From Smallanthus sonchifolius (Eukaryota; Streptophyta; Magnoliopsida; Asterales; Asteraceae): a DNA stretch of 64,000 bases. Below the pieces are notes generated by a model. It made no database searches and was not told the origin of the DNA. It saw only the letters and a program-made list of their open reading frames with translations. Made by a program: the position numbers and the translations under genes. This document shows, one piece after another, positions 1 to 11,945 of the stretch (position 1 is its first letter; the number at the start of each line of letters is the position of its first letter). The DNA lies in assembly GCA_023525975.1 (NCBI GenBank), contig CM042029.1:67675429-67739428 (forward strand), given 5' to 3'.

Positions 1-535
1 CACGCGTATAAACAATATTAAATAACCAACCATAGGGTGTTCAGATTTATACCTTTGATGATAACTAGATCTGTAACACCTTAGTACAATGAACGTCACG
101 CTAGTTGACACGTACACGAAAACACTGCAAAACGACACACGGATTGGGCAAGAGGGACCCGGTCATAGCGGTGGTGGCGTGCGACAGCGAAGGGGGTTCC
201 GGCGACGGTGGCAGGCGGTGGCGTGAGACGATGGCCAGTGGCCGACGACGGTGATGCGCAGGGGGCGGGTTTGGCGGCTTTTTGGAGGTGTGGTGTGTTA
301 GGGTTTGTAGATTAAGGTTATATTTATAATCTCCTTAATTACAAACCACACCCTTGTGAATTAACATTTAATTCTTAGTAATTAACATTTAATTACTTTA
401 ATGTTTAACACTTAATCATTAAATACCTCGAATATAATTATTTCACTAAATAATTAATCAACTCAATCACCGATAAATATTTCTGTAAATATTAATTCGC
501 CTCATAAATAATCCATCTTTCGTGACAATTAAATA
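1..535. other. Intergenic, no gene recognised
   Basis: No credible open frame. Positions about 150-300 are GC-rich with many GGCG/GGTGG triplets; the rest is AT-rich with repeated TTAATTA-type words. Nothing functional could be supported. Confidence 0.5.
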
Positions 536-920
536 TTATATATTTTGTTCGTTGTCTAAGGTGTAACTCTTTGGATTGTACCTTAATAGTAACGTTGACT
601 TAATTGACGATCGGACATCATATATCCAACAGCCTTGATTGTAATTCTGCTGATAGATTTGATAATCTTGACTACCTCCTTGTTGATTGTACCCTTGGAC
701 ATTCTGGTACATCTTGTTGTGAGAATCATAGTGTGGATAATTAGAGGGCATCTCTTTATCTTCATAATCTTTCCTCACATATCCCATCCATCTCCTGTAA
801 TTGCCTTCGAACATTGGGAAATCTTGAGAGCAATCTTGAGCCTAGTGGCCAGGGTCCCCACAGCACATACACGACTCATCATAATTGTGACCATCATCAT
901 AATCCCCATCCATGACAACA
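536..920 (-). pseudogene. Retrotransposon gag zinc-knuckle remnant
   Basis: The minus-strand frame contains a CX2CX4HX4C zinc knuckle (CMCCGDPGH then AQDC) followed by a Tyr/Gln/Asn-rich tail. One in-frame TAG sits directly after the knuckle His, so the ORF is broken. CCHC knuckles bind RNA in LTR-retrotransposon Gag proteins. The degenerate gypsy-type primer-binding site at about 1,055-1,080 lies close by on the same strand, which fits a shrunken Ty3/gypsy-like element, but no other Gag or Pol domain is visible. A cellular CCHC protein fragment cannot be excluded. Confidence 0.45.
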
Positions 921-1049
921 TGCACAAGTAACACACCCGAGTAGTATTGAACAAAAAATTAAAACTAACTAAAAAAAAAAAAATAAAATAAATATAATTT
1001 TGGATTTTTTTGTAAAAGTAACAAACTAAAATAAAACTAAAACTAAGCA

Positions 1050-2110
1050 CATTGATTCCCCCGCAACGACGCCATTTTGATCGCGATGTCAAGGTTAATC
1101 ATAAATATATTTATAACTTAGTTCGTAGCTACATTAAACTGTAGTACAGCAAAGTAGGGTGTCGTGTCCGCAGAGAATTCGTGGAGAGTGTTAATTATAT
1201 AAAGTACTTTAAACTTGAATTAGTTTAGAAAATTGGATTGTAAAGCAACAAACTTTAAATTACTTGAAAATAATTACGAGAAAACGGATTGCTTCCGGGT
1301 TCAGATTGCAAGTTTAGTACTGATTTGTACTATTTGGAAGTCACATAGACATGACCCGTTGAATTCTAAATTTAACAAACATCTAATAAGATAGTGACTG
1401 CGTTGAACAACGATTATAAAACCGACTACTTGACACAAGTTAAATCCTAAATAGTTAATTACCAATTTAGAAAACCAAACATAAACAAACAATGGTTCAC
1501 GATATAAAACCGAAAAAGTGATGCATGCATTAATTCAATAAACCGAATTGTTTAGTCAAACAAAGTAAACTATAGAATTCAAATAACCAAACAATTACAT
1601 AAATCCTACACCAAATCAAGTATGAATCAGTTAGAATCACCTTACAAGATCAATCCTACACCCGGAAACAACCACAAATGAATTAGCCGCTCATGGACAT
1701 AATAGATTCTTCAATGTTCAACAACGATCGATCTAGCATGGTTGAAGATGAAAGATTGGTGCTTTTTCTCTGGAAATCGCCTCTAGAATGCTCTGGGATG
1801 GCTGAATGCAAGATAATTCGACAATAGACTCTCACATGGCTTATAATTAGAATTAGGTCAAAATTGCCGTTTTTACATGTTTTCGCGTATCGCGAACCAA
1901 GAACAGGCGATCTTCGCGTATCGCGAAGAACAAAATAGTCGAGTGGCTTTTTTCTGGATTATGGTCCTTCGCTTGTCGTGAACTTTTGCACCCAACTCTT
2001 CGCGTACCGCGAAGAGTATAAATTCATGTTTTTCTTCTTTTTGTTTCTCTGGTCCCCGTGCACTGCTATCCTCTTGATTAATTCTTGAATCCCGCTTATT
2101 TAGCACTTTT
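1050..2110 (-). repeat. Probable gypsy LTR/PBS remnant with CGCG hairpins
   Basis: Positions about 1,055-1,080 resemble, with mismatches, the reverse complement of the TGGCGCCGTTGCCGGGGA-type primer-binding site of plant Athila/Tat elements. To its right lies about 1 kb without genes. Positions 1,879-2,026 hold several short hairpins of the form CTTCGCG-loop-CGCGAAG. A related CGCG-rich stretch occurs at 9,948-10,045. LTR ends could not be fixed, and the assignment rests on the PBS resemblance only. Confidence 0.35.
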
Positions 2111-2169
2111 TTAACTTATTAACTTTTTGAAAAAGCCAATAAGTCATAAACCACCTCAATCCCAAACAC

Positions 2170-2646
2170 TCACTTACTTTTATTGAAATAAGATGAGAGA
2201 TTATGTACATTGTTTGTCTTATAAGATGTTACACCCGTGTCAAGACACCAGTTCAGATCGGGATTAAGTGACATGGTGTGCATGGCCTGCTTGATTTTTG
2301 TTGGTGTGTAGTTAATCTCTGAAGCCCCGTAAGCCTGATAAGGACCAGCCCCAAGAAGACTAGGAGTCAGAGAGGGCATAAGGCAAGATGGTGCTAAGGT
2401 TTCTCACGGGGCATGCCCAGGGTAGTGAAAGCCAATTGTTGTGCAACGGATAGGAGGAGTTGGCCCATGGCGGTGATGATTGTTGGATCAACTCATGAAG
2501 TTTCTCCATTCTAACACGTGTAGAAAATGAGAGAAGAAGCAAGAAAGAAAAAACCGTCTGGCTGATGTAGAAGATGACTGGTGGTAGGGTTGACCGAAAA
2601 CAAGAAGGTGGCAGCTAGGGTTGGTCAAAAATATGCTCTGATACCG
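2170..2646 (-). pseudogene. Ty1/copia 5' leader and gag-protease fragment
   Basis: Reading the minus strand, the right edge (2,635-2,646) has CGGTATCAGAGC, one mismatch from the initiator-Met tRNA primer site TGGTATCAGAGC. Downstream, the frame at 2,170-2,379 matches the copia protease start: Ala-Ser-Glu-Ile, a Met-His-Thr-Met-Ser-Leu stretch, then LDTGVTS in place of the catalytic DTGATSH and an NLSSYF segment. The catalytic Asp is kept but the Ala and His around it are changed. Gag is almost entirely deleted between PBS and protease, and the frames are not continuous, so this is an internally deleted dead copy. No flanking LTR pair was identified. Confidence 0.6.
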
Positions 2647-2974
2647 TAAAAAAATTGGCTCAAAACCTGTTGATCTTTTCATTGATTTCTCGTTCTATAT
2701 ATAATACAACTATATTAGAATCCTATGAATGACAACATATAATGTAATCTATTAACAAATATAATCATCAAAATATGTTTTAAAAAAATATACTTTAACG
2801 TGACAATTATAAATTCAGTTAAGTTCTTATTATTATTTTTTATAAATTTCAACTGGATATTAATTTTTTTATGGAATTGATAAATGTTAATTCATATTAA
2901 ATTTATTTAGTTAATAATATAATAACTATCTATAATTAAATAATATATATCCACAATTAGATTTATATTAAGTC
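2647..2974. other. AT-rich spacer, nothing recognised
   Basis: Low-complexity AT-rich DNA between the copia fragment and the left end of the MULE-like element. The first 60 bases may be residual LTR sequence. Confidence 0.4.
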
Positions 2975-4578
2975 GAACTAATTACACGGATGGTCCCTGC
3001 GATTTGGTCAAATTACGGTTTTCGTCTCTAAGATTGAAAAATTACAGAGACAGTCCAACATAGTTTGATTTTGTTGTATTAACGGTCCCTAAAGTGAATG
3101 AGGGTTAAATTTTCCAGTTAAGTGGCAGTGTAGTGACTAAAATACCCTTAAATACAAAAAAAAACTAAAAATAAATATTTAGAACATTATTTTTTGTTTG
3201 TCTTCTCCATCCCAACCTAACCCTTGATCTCCCCACCCCCATTCATTTGTCTTCTCCGCCACCATTGCTCCGCCACCGGCCACCGCCACCATAGCTCCGC
3301 CAACCTTCATCTCCCCTCCGCCACCCCTCCCTTTGTCTTCTCCGGCAGAATCACGGCTACCCTAATATTCCGGCAGGGAGGTGGAAGGTGAGTCTGGATG
3401 TAGTCGAAGATCTGGTGGTGGTGCTGCCACTAATCACCCTGCTGCTACGGCTCGTCACCAGGATTGTCAAAGTCCTCTTCCTCTACATGATGGGGGACCG
3501 GCGATGGAGTGGTGTGGTGTGGCGAATTAATGGCGTGGTGTGGCGTTAGGGGTTGCAGAGGTGGAGGCCGGCGAAGGAGTGGTTGTGGCGTTAGGGGTTG
3601 TAGAGGTGGAGGCGGCGTTGGAGTGGTGTGGCGAATTAATGGAGGCGGATGGCGGAGGGGGTTCCGGTGTCAGACGGCGGCGGGTTCACCTTCAACCTCT
3701 GATCTAACAAAAAATATTGTTCATATCACCTTCTTGTTCCCCTTGACAAACAGTGCTTCAATTTTGAAGTAAAACCTGTACTTCGGTTTTTAAGCCCCTA
3801 TCTGATTGTTTGAAACAACAATGCCTCAACAAACCATTGGACGCCCTTATGTTGTCTTCTGGTTTCGAATACGAAACACCAAATTGGAACGACTTCATGA
3901 ATGCCTTTGTGGCTTTCTTTGTTCCTTATTGCCAAACAGAAAAATTAGAGACAAACTTTCTTCTGTAAACAACTTTAACACAATCCAAATCCCCTTTTTA
4001 GATTTTGGTTTCCAGATAAAATTGATTTTGGTTTCCAGCGATATACCCACCACCAGTTCACCTACACCTTCAACCTCTGATCTTTTTCGTTCATATCTCA
4101 ACAAGGTATTTCTCAAATTTTCACAATTAGGGCATTTTCTATCTCCAACAAACCAAAATTCCGTTTGACTTCCGCCATCCCCGGATAGAAATCAAGGATG
4201 ACGAACATAAGTGGTGTCTTGTTTGTGTTTGATGTGAAAAAATGGTTGCCGGAATTTTAAGGGTCACCAGAGAAGTGGCCAGAAATACGTGGGGTGAAGG
4301 GGAGATGAATGGTGTAAAGATGATTGGGGTGGGGCCCACAATAATTTTATTTTGATTTTAAAATTTATGTTTTAAATAAATATTTTTAGTTTTTTAATAT
4401 GCAAGGGTATTTTGGTAATTTCACTGCCTATTTAACTGGAAAACTTAACACCCATTCACTTTAGGGACCGTTATTGCAACAAAATCAAACTATGTTGGAC
4501 CATCTCTGTAATTTTTCAATCTTAGGGACGAAAACCGTAATTTGACCAAACCACAGGGACCATCCGTGTATTTAGTTC
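2975..4578. mobile_element. MULE-like non-autonomous element with long TIRs
   Basis: The left arm (2,975 to about 3,125) and right arm (about 4,430-4,578) are inverted copies. Both ends carry GGATGGTCCCTG followed by a run about phenylalanine-codon-free text such as GGTCAAATTACGG and AACTGGAAAA-type inner edges. Flanks are TATTAAGTC (left) and TATTAAATA (right), a degraded 9-bp duplication as expected for Mutator-like elements. The interior has GC-rich imperfect tandem units at 3,490-3,660 (GGTGTGGCG and GGTTGTAGAGGTGG words) and no transposase. A better preserved relative lies at 38,991-40,014. Confidence 0.7.
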
Positions 4579-4980
4579 TATTAAATATTTAAAAATATAT
4601 TATTTTAATATCATTATATAATATTTAATAAAGTAGAGAGACGAGAAAAAAATGTTGAAGGTTTACTAGAAAGTGACACGTTATAGAATTTTTATTTGTT
4701 AGTATATGTACAGTAAAATAATAGGAGATTGACTATATCTCTGATTACAGTAGGAGATTAACTATATTTCTAATTACAATAAAGAGAATATTCTGTTATA
4801 ATAAAATTCATGTCCCATGTAAAGAAAATAACAACTTAACATCAAAATAAAATGCATATCCCTAAGGAAATCTCCAAGATATATGGTAGGCAATTGATGA
4901 AACATACGAGTGTAATATTCACAACATAAAAAATTTAAATATTTATGCTGAATGGTTTTGTGATGTCAAAAACACATAAA
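4579..4980. other. 3' flank of NLR1, no gene
   Basis: AT-rich sequence with a short tandem duplication around 4,720-4,775 (TAGGAGATTAACTATAT-like words). It follows the stop codon of NLR1 and may hold its former 3' UTR; no polyadenylation signal was singled out. Confidence 0.4.
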
Positions 4981-7601
4981 TCATCTTAATGATCTGAGAA
5001 ATCCTATAACATTGATCTTCAGCTCATAATTTCCCATTGCCTGCTGGTCTTCTTGAATTTTATTAGCAGATTTGACAACAGAGTGGTTCCGTTTATCAAC
5101 ATTAATCGTCTCGAGTGTGGGGATATCCCCTACTTCATCTGGAATACCCGTAAGATAGTAGCATTCTAGCAACACCAATCGTTGAAGGCACGGGAAATTG
5201 GTACTATAGGCATTCCATTGCTGTATATCCAGGTTCTGCAGTTTCAAGAACTTTAATTGTCGAAACTGTCCATCTCCTGTGTTCCATGATGGCCCTTCGA
5301 AAGCATAGTTTAGCAATTTGAGAACTTCAAGATTAGGCAACCATTGGATTTTCGACATATCTAACCAAGGAAAACGCTGATAAAGTAAGTTTTTTCAAGG
5401 TTGAAGGGAAACTGATGTGCTTATTTGACAACAATGATTCCACTTCCGGCTGTATCACTTTTAATGTTTCAAGGTGATTTAATAAGACAAAACTCGGGAA
5501 TGCATCTTCTTTTTTATCATCATAGGCAGCACACCCGAGCTTCCTGATATTAGGAATCCTTTTCAACAAACCTTCGGCTCTACCATGTAATCTTAGCATA
5601 GAAATAGTTTGCAAGTTAAAAAACACACCAAAGTTGGTTGGGTTGTGAATTTCAGGAATAGAAATGAACATTTCAACCCACAAATGCCTCAAGTTTACCA
5701 TGTTGGCTATGTTTTCTGGTAACTTCATGAAACCGGAGTAATTTTCTTTAAGAATGAGGGTTTGAAGGTTCCATAAATTACACACTGAGGAGGGGAGCTT
5801 TGTGACCTCTGACCAAAGTGCTAAGTGCCTAAGATGAACTAGCAAGGGGGAGTGTGGGTGTGTGAATAGTTTGTAGATCTAGTACTCTGAGAAGTAGAAA
5901 GGGATGGAAACACCTTTGAACACCTAGACTGAAGTACCATTCCTTGCTAAAGCACAATAAAGAGCGAATATATGGGGCAGAATGGTCTGAAGAGATCTCA
6001 GATAAAAAGTTAGAGTCTGCAAATAGACGACGTTGCTTATCTGTAAATGAAGTAAACTTAGATGATGAAAGGTAACCTGACATCAATGTTTTCATGAAGA
6101 AATTCTCTTCTGTAGCTTTTTTCAAACATAGCACCCTTAATAGATCATGGATACGGCAAGCTTTGACTCCACCATTTGACCTTCTTTTGGCAACAATCAA
6201 TAGGCTTCTATCTACTAGATCCATCAAGTAATCTTCAGCCACTTCTTCCAATGGTTTTTGACCATCTTCATGTATAAATCCCTCTGCCATCCATAACCAG
6301 ATCAACCTTCGTACAGGGATTTTACAGTCTTCTGGGAAACCTCCTACATAGAGAAAACAATCTCTTAAGTTAGGAGGAAAATGGTCTAAACTCAAAGCCA
6401 ATGTGTCCAGATATCCTTTCAAGTCGCCAACAATGTATGAAATTACACTTTCAGCTATTTTTTCCCTCAAGTCTTGCCTCTTCTCACTCTTGATTAGAAT
6501 TCCTGCTATTACAACCAATGCTAGTGGTAATCCCTGACATTTTTTTGTAATTTGCATTCCAGGTTTGATCAATCTTTCAGGACACCCATCATCCTGAAAT
6601 ACTTTCCTGCGCAATAACTCCCAACTCTCCTCTTGGGTCAGAAATCGTAGACTGTGAGTGAAACAGCCTGGTTTTGCATAGAAAGCAATTTCAGAGAGGC
6701 GAGTGGTAAGCAGAATTCTACTGCGGGTGTTATCATTTGGGAAGTACATTTTCAAATCATCCCATGCCTTAGCATTCCATACATCATCAATTACAATTAA
6801 ATATCTCTTCCCTTTCAAGCTCTTATACAATAACTCTGAGATTTTCTCTCTCTTCAACTTCTTGATTTCTTCAAGTGCTAGTTTACCGATGTATGTTAGT
6901 AGGGAGATTAGCAAATTGTTCATATTATACGCTTGGGACACTGAAAACCACGCACGAACATGAAAATGATACACAACAAATGGATCATTGAATATTTTTG
7001 TTACCAAAGTAGTCTTTCCTAGCCCGCCCATACCAACAACGGATATGACATCCAGCTGCTTTTGAGTTCCCGTAAGTCTCTCCACTAAAACTGTTGAGTC
7101 ATTCTGAAGGCCCACGGTGATTTCTTCTTTTAGTGCCCCAGTAGATGAATTTTTGCAAGGCAAAGTTCCAGCAGTGGGCAGTGGGACTTCATTGTGAGAC
7201 TGCATCTTCCTATCCATAAGTTCCTTTTTAATGGATTTGACCTCTTCAATAGCACTATCAAAGTTTGGGGTGTGACAGCCCTTGTCAGCACCACAAATCG
7301 TCATGCTTGTGTTGTTTCTGATGAAAGCACTTGTCAGAAACAGATCAACAATGTCTTCGGCTTCCTCCACAACATCTCAAAGCCTTCTCTTTAAAATTCT
7401 AGTTTCGTCCAGATCATCGGGTCCCTTCATGATTTCCAGATCAATAACAAAGGTTCTCAGGGACTCAAGTTCCTGATACATAAACTGGACCTGAGGCCTT
7501 TTGTCTTGAATAAACAGGTTATTTCTGATCAGTGGACTACTTTCACAGCATATTAGCTGCTTCAAGTTCGCCATCAACAAGCCTAGACAAGTGTTTGCCA
7601 T
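4981..7601 (-). pseudogene. NLR1: CC-NB-ARC-LRR resistance-like pseudogene (R1A/Rx type)
   Basis: An intracellular immune receptor gene, now broken. From the start at 7,601 the order is an Rx/R1-type coiled coil with an EAEDIVDLFL motif, then NB-ARC with P-loop GMGGLGKTT, kinase-2 LIVIDDVW, RNBS-B SRILLTTR, GLPLAL, the RNBS-D region CFLYVGGFPED and IHDLL in the MHD position, then LRRs down to 4,981. Lesions seen: an in-frame TGA at 7,377-7,379 just before the EDVID-like motif (consistent with CGA to TGA), a frameshift near 5,845 where NB-ARC passes into the LRRs, and a 1-nt frameshift near 5,375. NB-ARC itself is continuous (7,370-5,829), so decay is recent. It is divergent from NLR2-4 (GLGKT, DDVW) and is on the opposite strand. 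Confidence 0.88.
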
Positions 7602-8111
7602 CTTAGTTTACTTATTTCTTTCTCACTAATTAAACAACACCACCCTTCTGTTCGCAATACTCAAAAGTTATGATTTTAAACAACTCTTTCCTTGCAAAAT
7701 CTTGATGATAGGGAACTTTTTAGAAATAAATTAGTTTACTATAGTTAATGTTATCTTATATTGAAATTGTTTAGATTCTCAAATAAGTTGACGTGGGTTT
7801 GAGTCAGAAATGGACTAATACAAGTATTTTAATTGTCAATACTTGAAAATATACCCGGAGAGTCTTACACATTGCTTTTATTTAATAGAGATATAGAGCC
7901 CTGACAATGAGGTGAAGACAAGAACAACAAAAATATAGGAATTTCTTGGTAGGACTCCTGTTTGATGTTGACTTTTCCTGTGTCTGAGGCGGACCGCAAA
8001 CCTTTTCACAGGGGTAAATAAGCTTCCGCATTTTGATGTCTATAAACTAAGTTTACAGGTTGTTCGGTTCGGTTTAGGTTGAACACAAATGAAAATCATG
8101 AGGTCTCATTT
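7602..8111. other. 5' flank of NLR1
   Basis: Presumed former promoter and leader of NLR1, AT-rich, no convincing TATA or conserved block assigned. It lacks the leader shared by NLR2 and NLR3. Confidence 0.35.
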
Positions 8112-8306
8112 TGTAATATCTCACATCAGTAGAGAGGGAAAACGAAGCCTTCCTTATAAGGGGTGGATATCTTCTCTATTAGATGCGTTTTGCTTGTGCG
8201 AGCAACTCGTCGGGTGAAAACAAAACCGTGAGTTTCTGAATGGCCAACCCATTGAGGGCAAAGCGGACAATATCTTGGTATGGTTTGCTTGGGCTGTCGG
8301 GTCACG
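8112..8306 (+). repeat. Probable TRIM-type solo LTR with snRNA-like promoter elements
   Basis: Starts TGTAATATCTCACATCAG and, 40 or so bases on, has CCTTATAAGG. It ends in GCTTGGGCTGTCGGG. This layout matches a widespread plant repeat that starts TGTGAGATCCCACATCGG and carries a CTTTATAAG box and a GGACAATATC word; here the GGACAATATC word is present at about 8,267. The first motif resembles the plant snRNA upstream element RTCCCACATCG. No partner LTR is present, so a solo LTR or fragment is inferred from remembered family sequence, not from a search. Confidence 0.45.
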
Positions 8307-9225
8307 TATGATGGATCAACAGATACGGCACAAGTTTTGGAGCCAAATGGGTTTCCTCCTAATAAGGAGGAGAACGTGGAGTCAACAATTACATGTGCTT
8401 TGTAGTTAGTAATAAAGATTTAGAAATTATAAACATAAAAAGGAATGTTAAAAAATAGTTGACAATGAAGATTTAGAAAATGTTAAAGAGTATTGAGCTC
8501 ACCGAATTGTAACATGTAGCATAACCGGTTATTTATTTATGAAGTATAAAAATGAAAGGATAACACTCTAGAAGTGTCAAAATATATACACCTTCAAAAC
8601 AAAAGAAATTAATATATATGGTAGTAATAAAATAATTAATATATGAGATAAAAATTGATGATAAAAATAATTAATTGTTCATAAACAAAATTATGAATTT
8701 AATAAGTTGTAGATACAAATTGAAACGAATTATTTATATAGTTCAAATAACGGAGTTGATTACAATGTAAATAGAATCTTGATGATATATTAAATTTATT
8801 TTTCAAAAATTGATAAATAGCGTTAAATTCATTTAGTTAATTATTATATAATAATTACCCATAATTACAATTATTAAATATCGATAAGAAACACCGGGGA
8901 GTGACATGTGTTACTCATTTATATTAAAGAGAGAAGATACCAAAGAGTTACACGTGTCCCGGATTAATTTTATTTATTATAATAGATGGATTAGAAAATT
9001 AACAAATAAATTACCATATATATTACTACTCATAAGTTAAAATTTAAATATTTTCTCTATAAATATGTAAGTTATCCATAAATGATGAGTTTCAAAATAG
9101 GAAACAACTATTATTAAGCAAAATAGAAAAAACAAATTGGATAAATTGAAAATGAGCGGGAAAATATTTGGAAGGATGAATGTGAGATCGACACGTGGCA
9201 AATTTTTTACTCCTTTCTTAGTATA
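8307..9225. other. AT-rich intergenic DNA
   Basis: No gene. From about 8,880 it carries GGAGTGACATGTG and GAGAGAAGATACC words related to the dispersed family described at 9,226-9,665, probably an older diverged copy. Confidence 0.4.
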
Positions 9226-9665
9226 AACTAGCTTAGAACCCGTGTTTACACACGGGATGAAAAAAATATCAATACATAAAATTCTTAAATCTTTATGTAT
9301 ATATTTAAATGTGAAAAAAATTATTACATATACTAAGGATGAAAAACAAAATTCAAAATATGTAAAAATTAATATATATATTGGGTTTCGAAAATATTTT
9401 CATTACTATTTAATGTAATTTGACTTTTATTTACTATTTAATTAAAAATAAAAGTTACATAATTAGATTTTAAAGTCTCTTATAATAAGGGATAATTTAA
9501 AACAAATGTGTTTTATTAATATAATTAGTAACCTTTTTAAAGATATTATAATTAAAAGATAGATGTGCATTTAATAAGAGAAAGAGGCGAGAAAAAAATG
9601 ATGAGAATGAATATGGAGACGACACGTGACATAAAAAATCTTTATTTATTATATAACTAGGTTAG
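9226..9665. repeat. Dispersed AT-rich repeat family, copy 1
   Basis: Begins ACTAGCTTAGAACCCGTGT and ends with GACACGTGACAT then TTTATTTATTATATAACTAG. Close relatives are at 38,742-38,990 (partial), 42,838-43,265 and, with inverted ends, 40,026-40,590. No coding capacity. It is likely a non-autonomous DNA element, family not identified. Confidence 0.55.
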
Positions 9666-9739
9666 AATCTCGTGTATTATACGGGTTGAATAAATGTAAT
9701 GTTACATACTTAGTAATAAAAAGTTTATGTTTTTAAAAC

Positions 9740-10180
9740 CTGTGTGATGTAGGGTCAAATATCCCATGTATAAGTGTCGGTTTTTGTACGTTTTAGTAGT
9801 TTAATTGTGTTTATCGAGTTAATTTTATGTGGTTTTGTAGTTTGGTATATTACAGGGTTATTGTGCTTAAAGAGTGGAAGTGTACGAAGAAATTAACGAA
9901 GGTACAAAACCCGGGAAGTCAAAGCAAAAAGTCAAAAACATGAGTCTTTTTCGCGACACGCGAGGGAGAAGAAAAAGGGGCGCAACTATTTTGGCCTCCG
10001 TGGTACGTGATGGCCCGGCAAGATTCTTTCACGGTACACGAAGAAATGGGTTTTCGGAAAAATTAACCTAATTGTAATTATAAACCCATGGTGGTTCTTA
10101 TTCTCGAATTACCTTCTTTCTAGCCTAGAGGAGTTCTAAGACGATTTTCATCATTGTTTGGTCAATTGTTTTTGTTTTTC
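9740..10180 (+). repeat. Retroelement remnant with CGCG-rich motifs
   Basis: A stretch starting near TGTAGGGTCAAATATCCC with CGCGACACGCGAG at about 9,952 and CACGGTACACGAAG at about 10,030. It resembles in style the CGCG hairpins at 1,879-2,026. The small open frame at 9,874-10,071 shows no known domain. Assigned only as a probable LTR-type remnant. Confidence 0.25.
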
Positions 10181-10199
10181 AATGCTTGTAAGTTCTAGA

Positions 10200-11945
10200 T
10201 TAGTTATTAAGATGATAAAATAATAAAAAAATAACTTATTAAAAAAAGTGGACCCTACCAAAACCGCTTCATCTTCTCCAAATCCAAACCACCTCTCCCA
10301 CCAAACCCTAGTTCCACCTCTCCTTCTCACCACCACTGGCCACCACCACTTCATCTCTTCCACCACCTATCAAACACCCTTACATGTTCTTGATGTGCCA
10401 CGCCAATCTCCTTTCCCATAAATCTCCAGCCCCTCCAAGAACCTCCTGTCAAAATTAGTGCCTTGACTTTTAGGTCAAACAATGCGATTGTTGTACACAA
10501 TGCATTAAAAATCGGTTTTTAAATTGTACCGGATTAGGCTCAGAAATGGTTTAACTGATTTTATCGGGTTGTACCGGGTGGTTCAACCGGATTGACTAGT
10601 AAACCTATAATTTTATAAAAATACAATTCTAACTCAAAAAATAATCAAAAAATACATGATTCCATTATAAAAATTAATCCAAAAGTTAATCCATAATCAA
10701 AAGATAATCCAAAAGCACTCAATTTTTTAATAAAATTTTTTTTAAATAAAAGTGCATAATTGTTTTATGTCATTAGAGTGTTGATTGTATTAATTTCATG
10801 ATTGCTTAAACGATAAAAATTTCACTGTCATCGTTATCCTCATCAACAAGAGCATAACTATTTTCGTTTCCTACAATATTAAATAAGAAGTTTTATCACT
10901 TAAATGTATTTAACGACAAGCAGAATAATGATGGTTAAACATAGTTTTTACCTGGGCCGCTATTTTCTGAAGAGGAGCATATCAATTATTTTTTTTCTAA
11001 ACTGGGTTGTAGGTAAGATAATTGATCAACAATCCTTCTATTTGTGACTTTCTGTGTATCCCGACACACAAATTTTTTTTTTAAGTTTAAACATAAAACT
11101 TTCATTGTAACTAAAACCGGTACAACGGTATAACCCGGTATTACCGGCGGTACAATTAACATACCGTTTTTTCTAATTTACCGGGCACAAACTTACCGGG
11201 CTAGTGGCCGAGAACCAGTTCAACCGGTAAACCGGTTTTTAAAACATTGGTTGTACATATTCACAAAATTACCCTAACTGTCGTTTAAATAAAAATAAAC
11301 ATTGACTACGCAAAGTCAAAATTGGACTGATATCTTTATAATCTATAATGCAAAATCAGTATTTAATTCAAGAACATACGATCCAATAGCAGTTTTAACA
11401 AAAATTATAATTAATTTTTGATGAATAACAAAAGATGCGATGAAGAAGTCAATGTACCTGTGTTCTTCTACTGTCCATTGAGTCGGTTTCTTCCTCTGTT
11501 TTTCTCCACCATGTTTAGACCCCGTCCCCACCCCACCCCCAAAATCGATCCGACCCGTTTTCAAATCAGAACCCGAACTCACAACCGATTTATCCTCATT
11601 CTTGAACCTAACAGACGATTCCTCTCCAACATCATCGCTAGGTGGTGGTTAGAAGGGAGGTGGAAGCTAGGGTTTGGTGGGAAATGTGGTTTTGATTTGA
11701 AGAAGATGAAGTCTGTGGGTTTTGGTGGGTTCTATTTTTTTAATAAGTTACTTTTTTTTTGTTTTATTATTTTATTATGTAAATGATATTTTAGTCATTT
11801 CACATGAACTTAACTGACATTCACTTCAGGGGTCATTTATGTTACAAACGTGCAAACTATTGGTCCAAACATGTAGTTTCTGATTCCTAAGAGCCATAAG
11901 TGAAACCCGTGTAAACCACAGGGGTCATCCGTGTAACTAATTTTT
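10200..11945. mobile_element. Degenerate MULE-like region with inverted arms
   Basis: 10,213-10,350 and 11,640-11,790 are imperfect inverted copies (both with AACTTATTAAAAAAA and CACCAAACCCTAG words). The right end at 11,800-11,945 (ACTTCAGGGGTCA, ACAGGGGTCATCCGTGTAA) matches the TIR type of the elements at 2,975 and 38,991. No matching outer left TIR was found, so the left terminus is lost or the arms come from two copies. The interior (10,480-11,280) has ACCGGTT-rich text and no gene. Confidence 0.45.
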
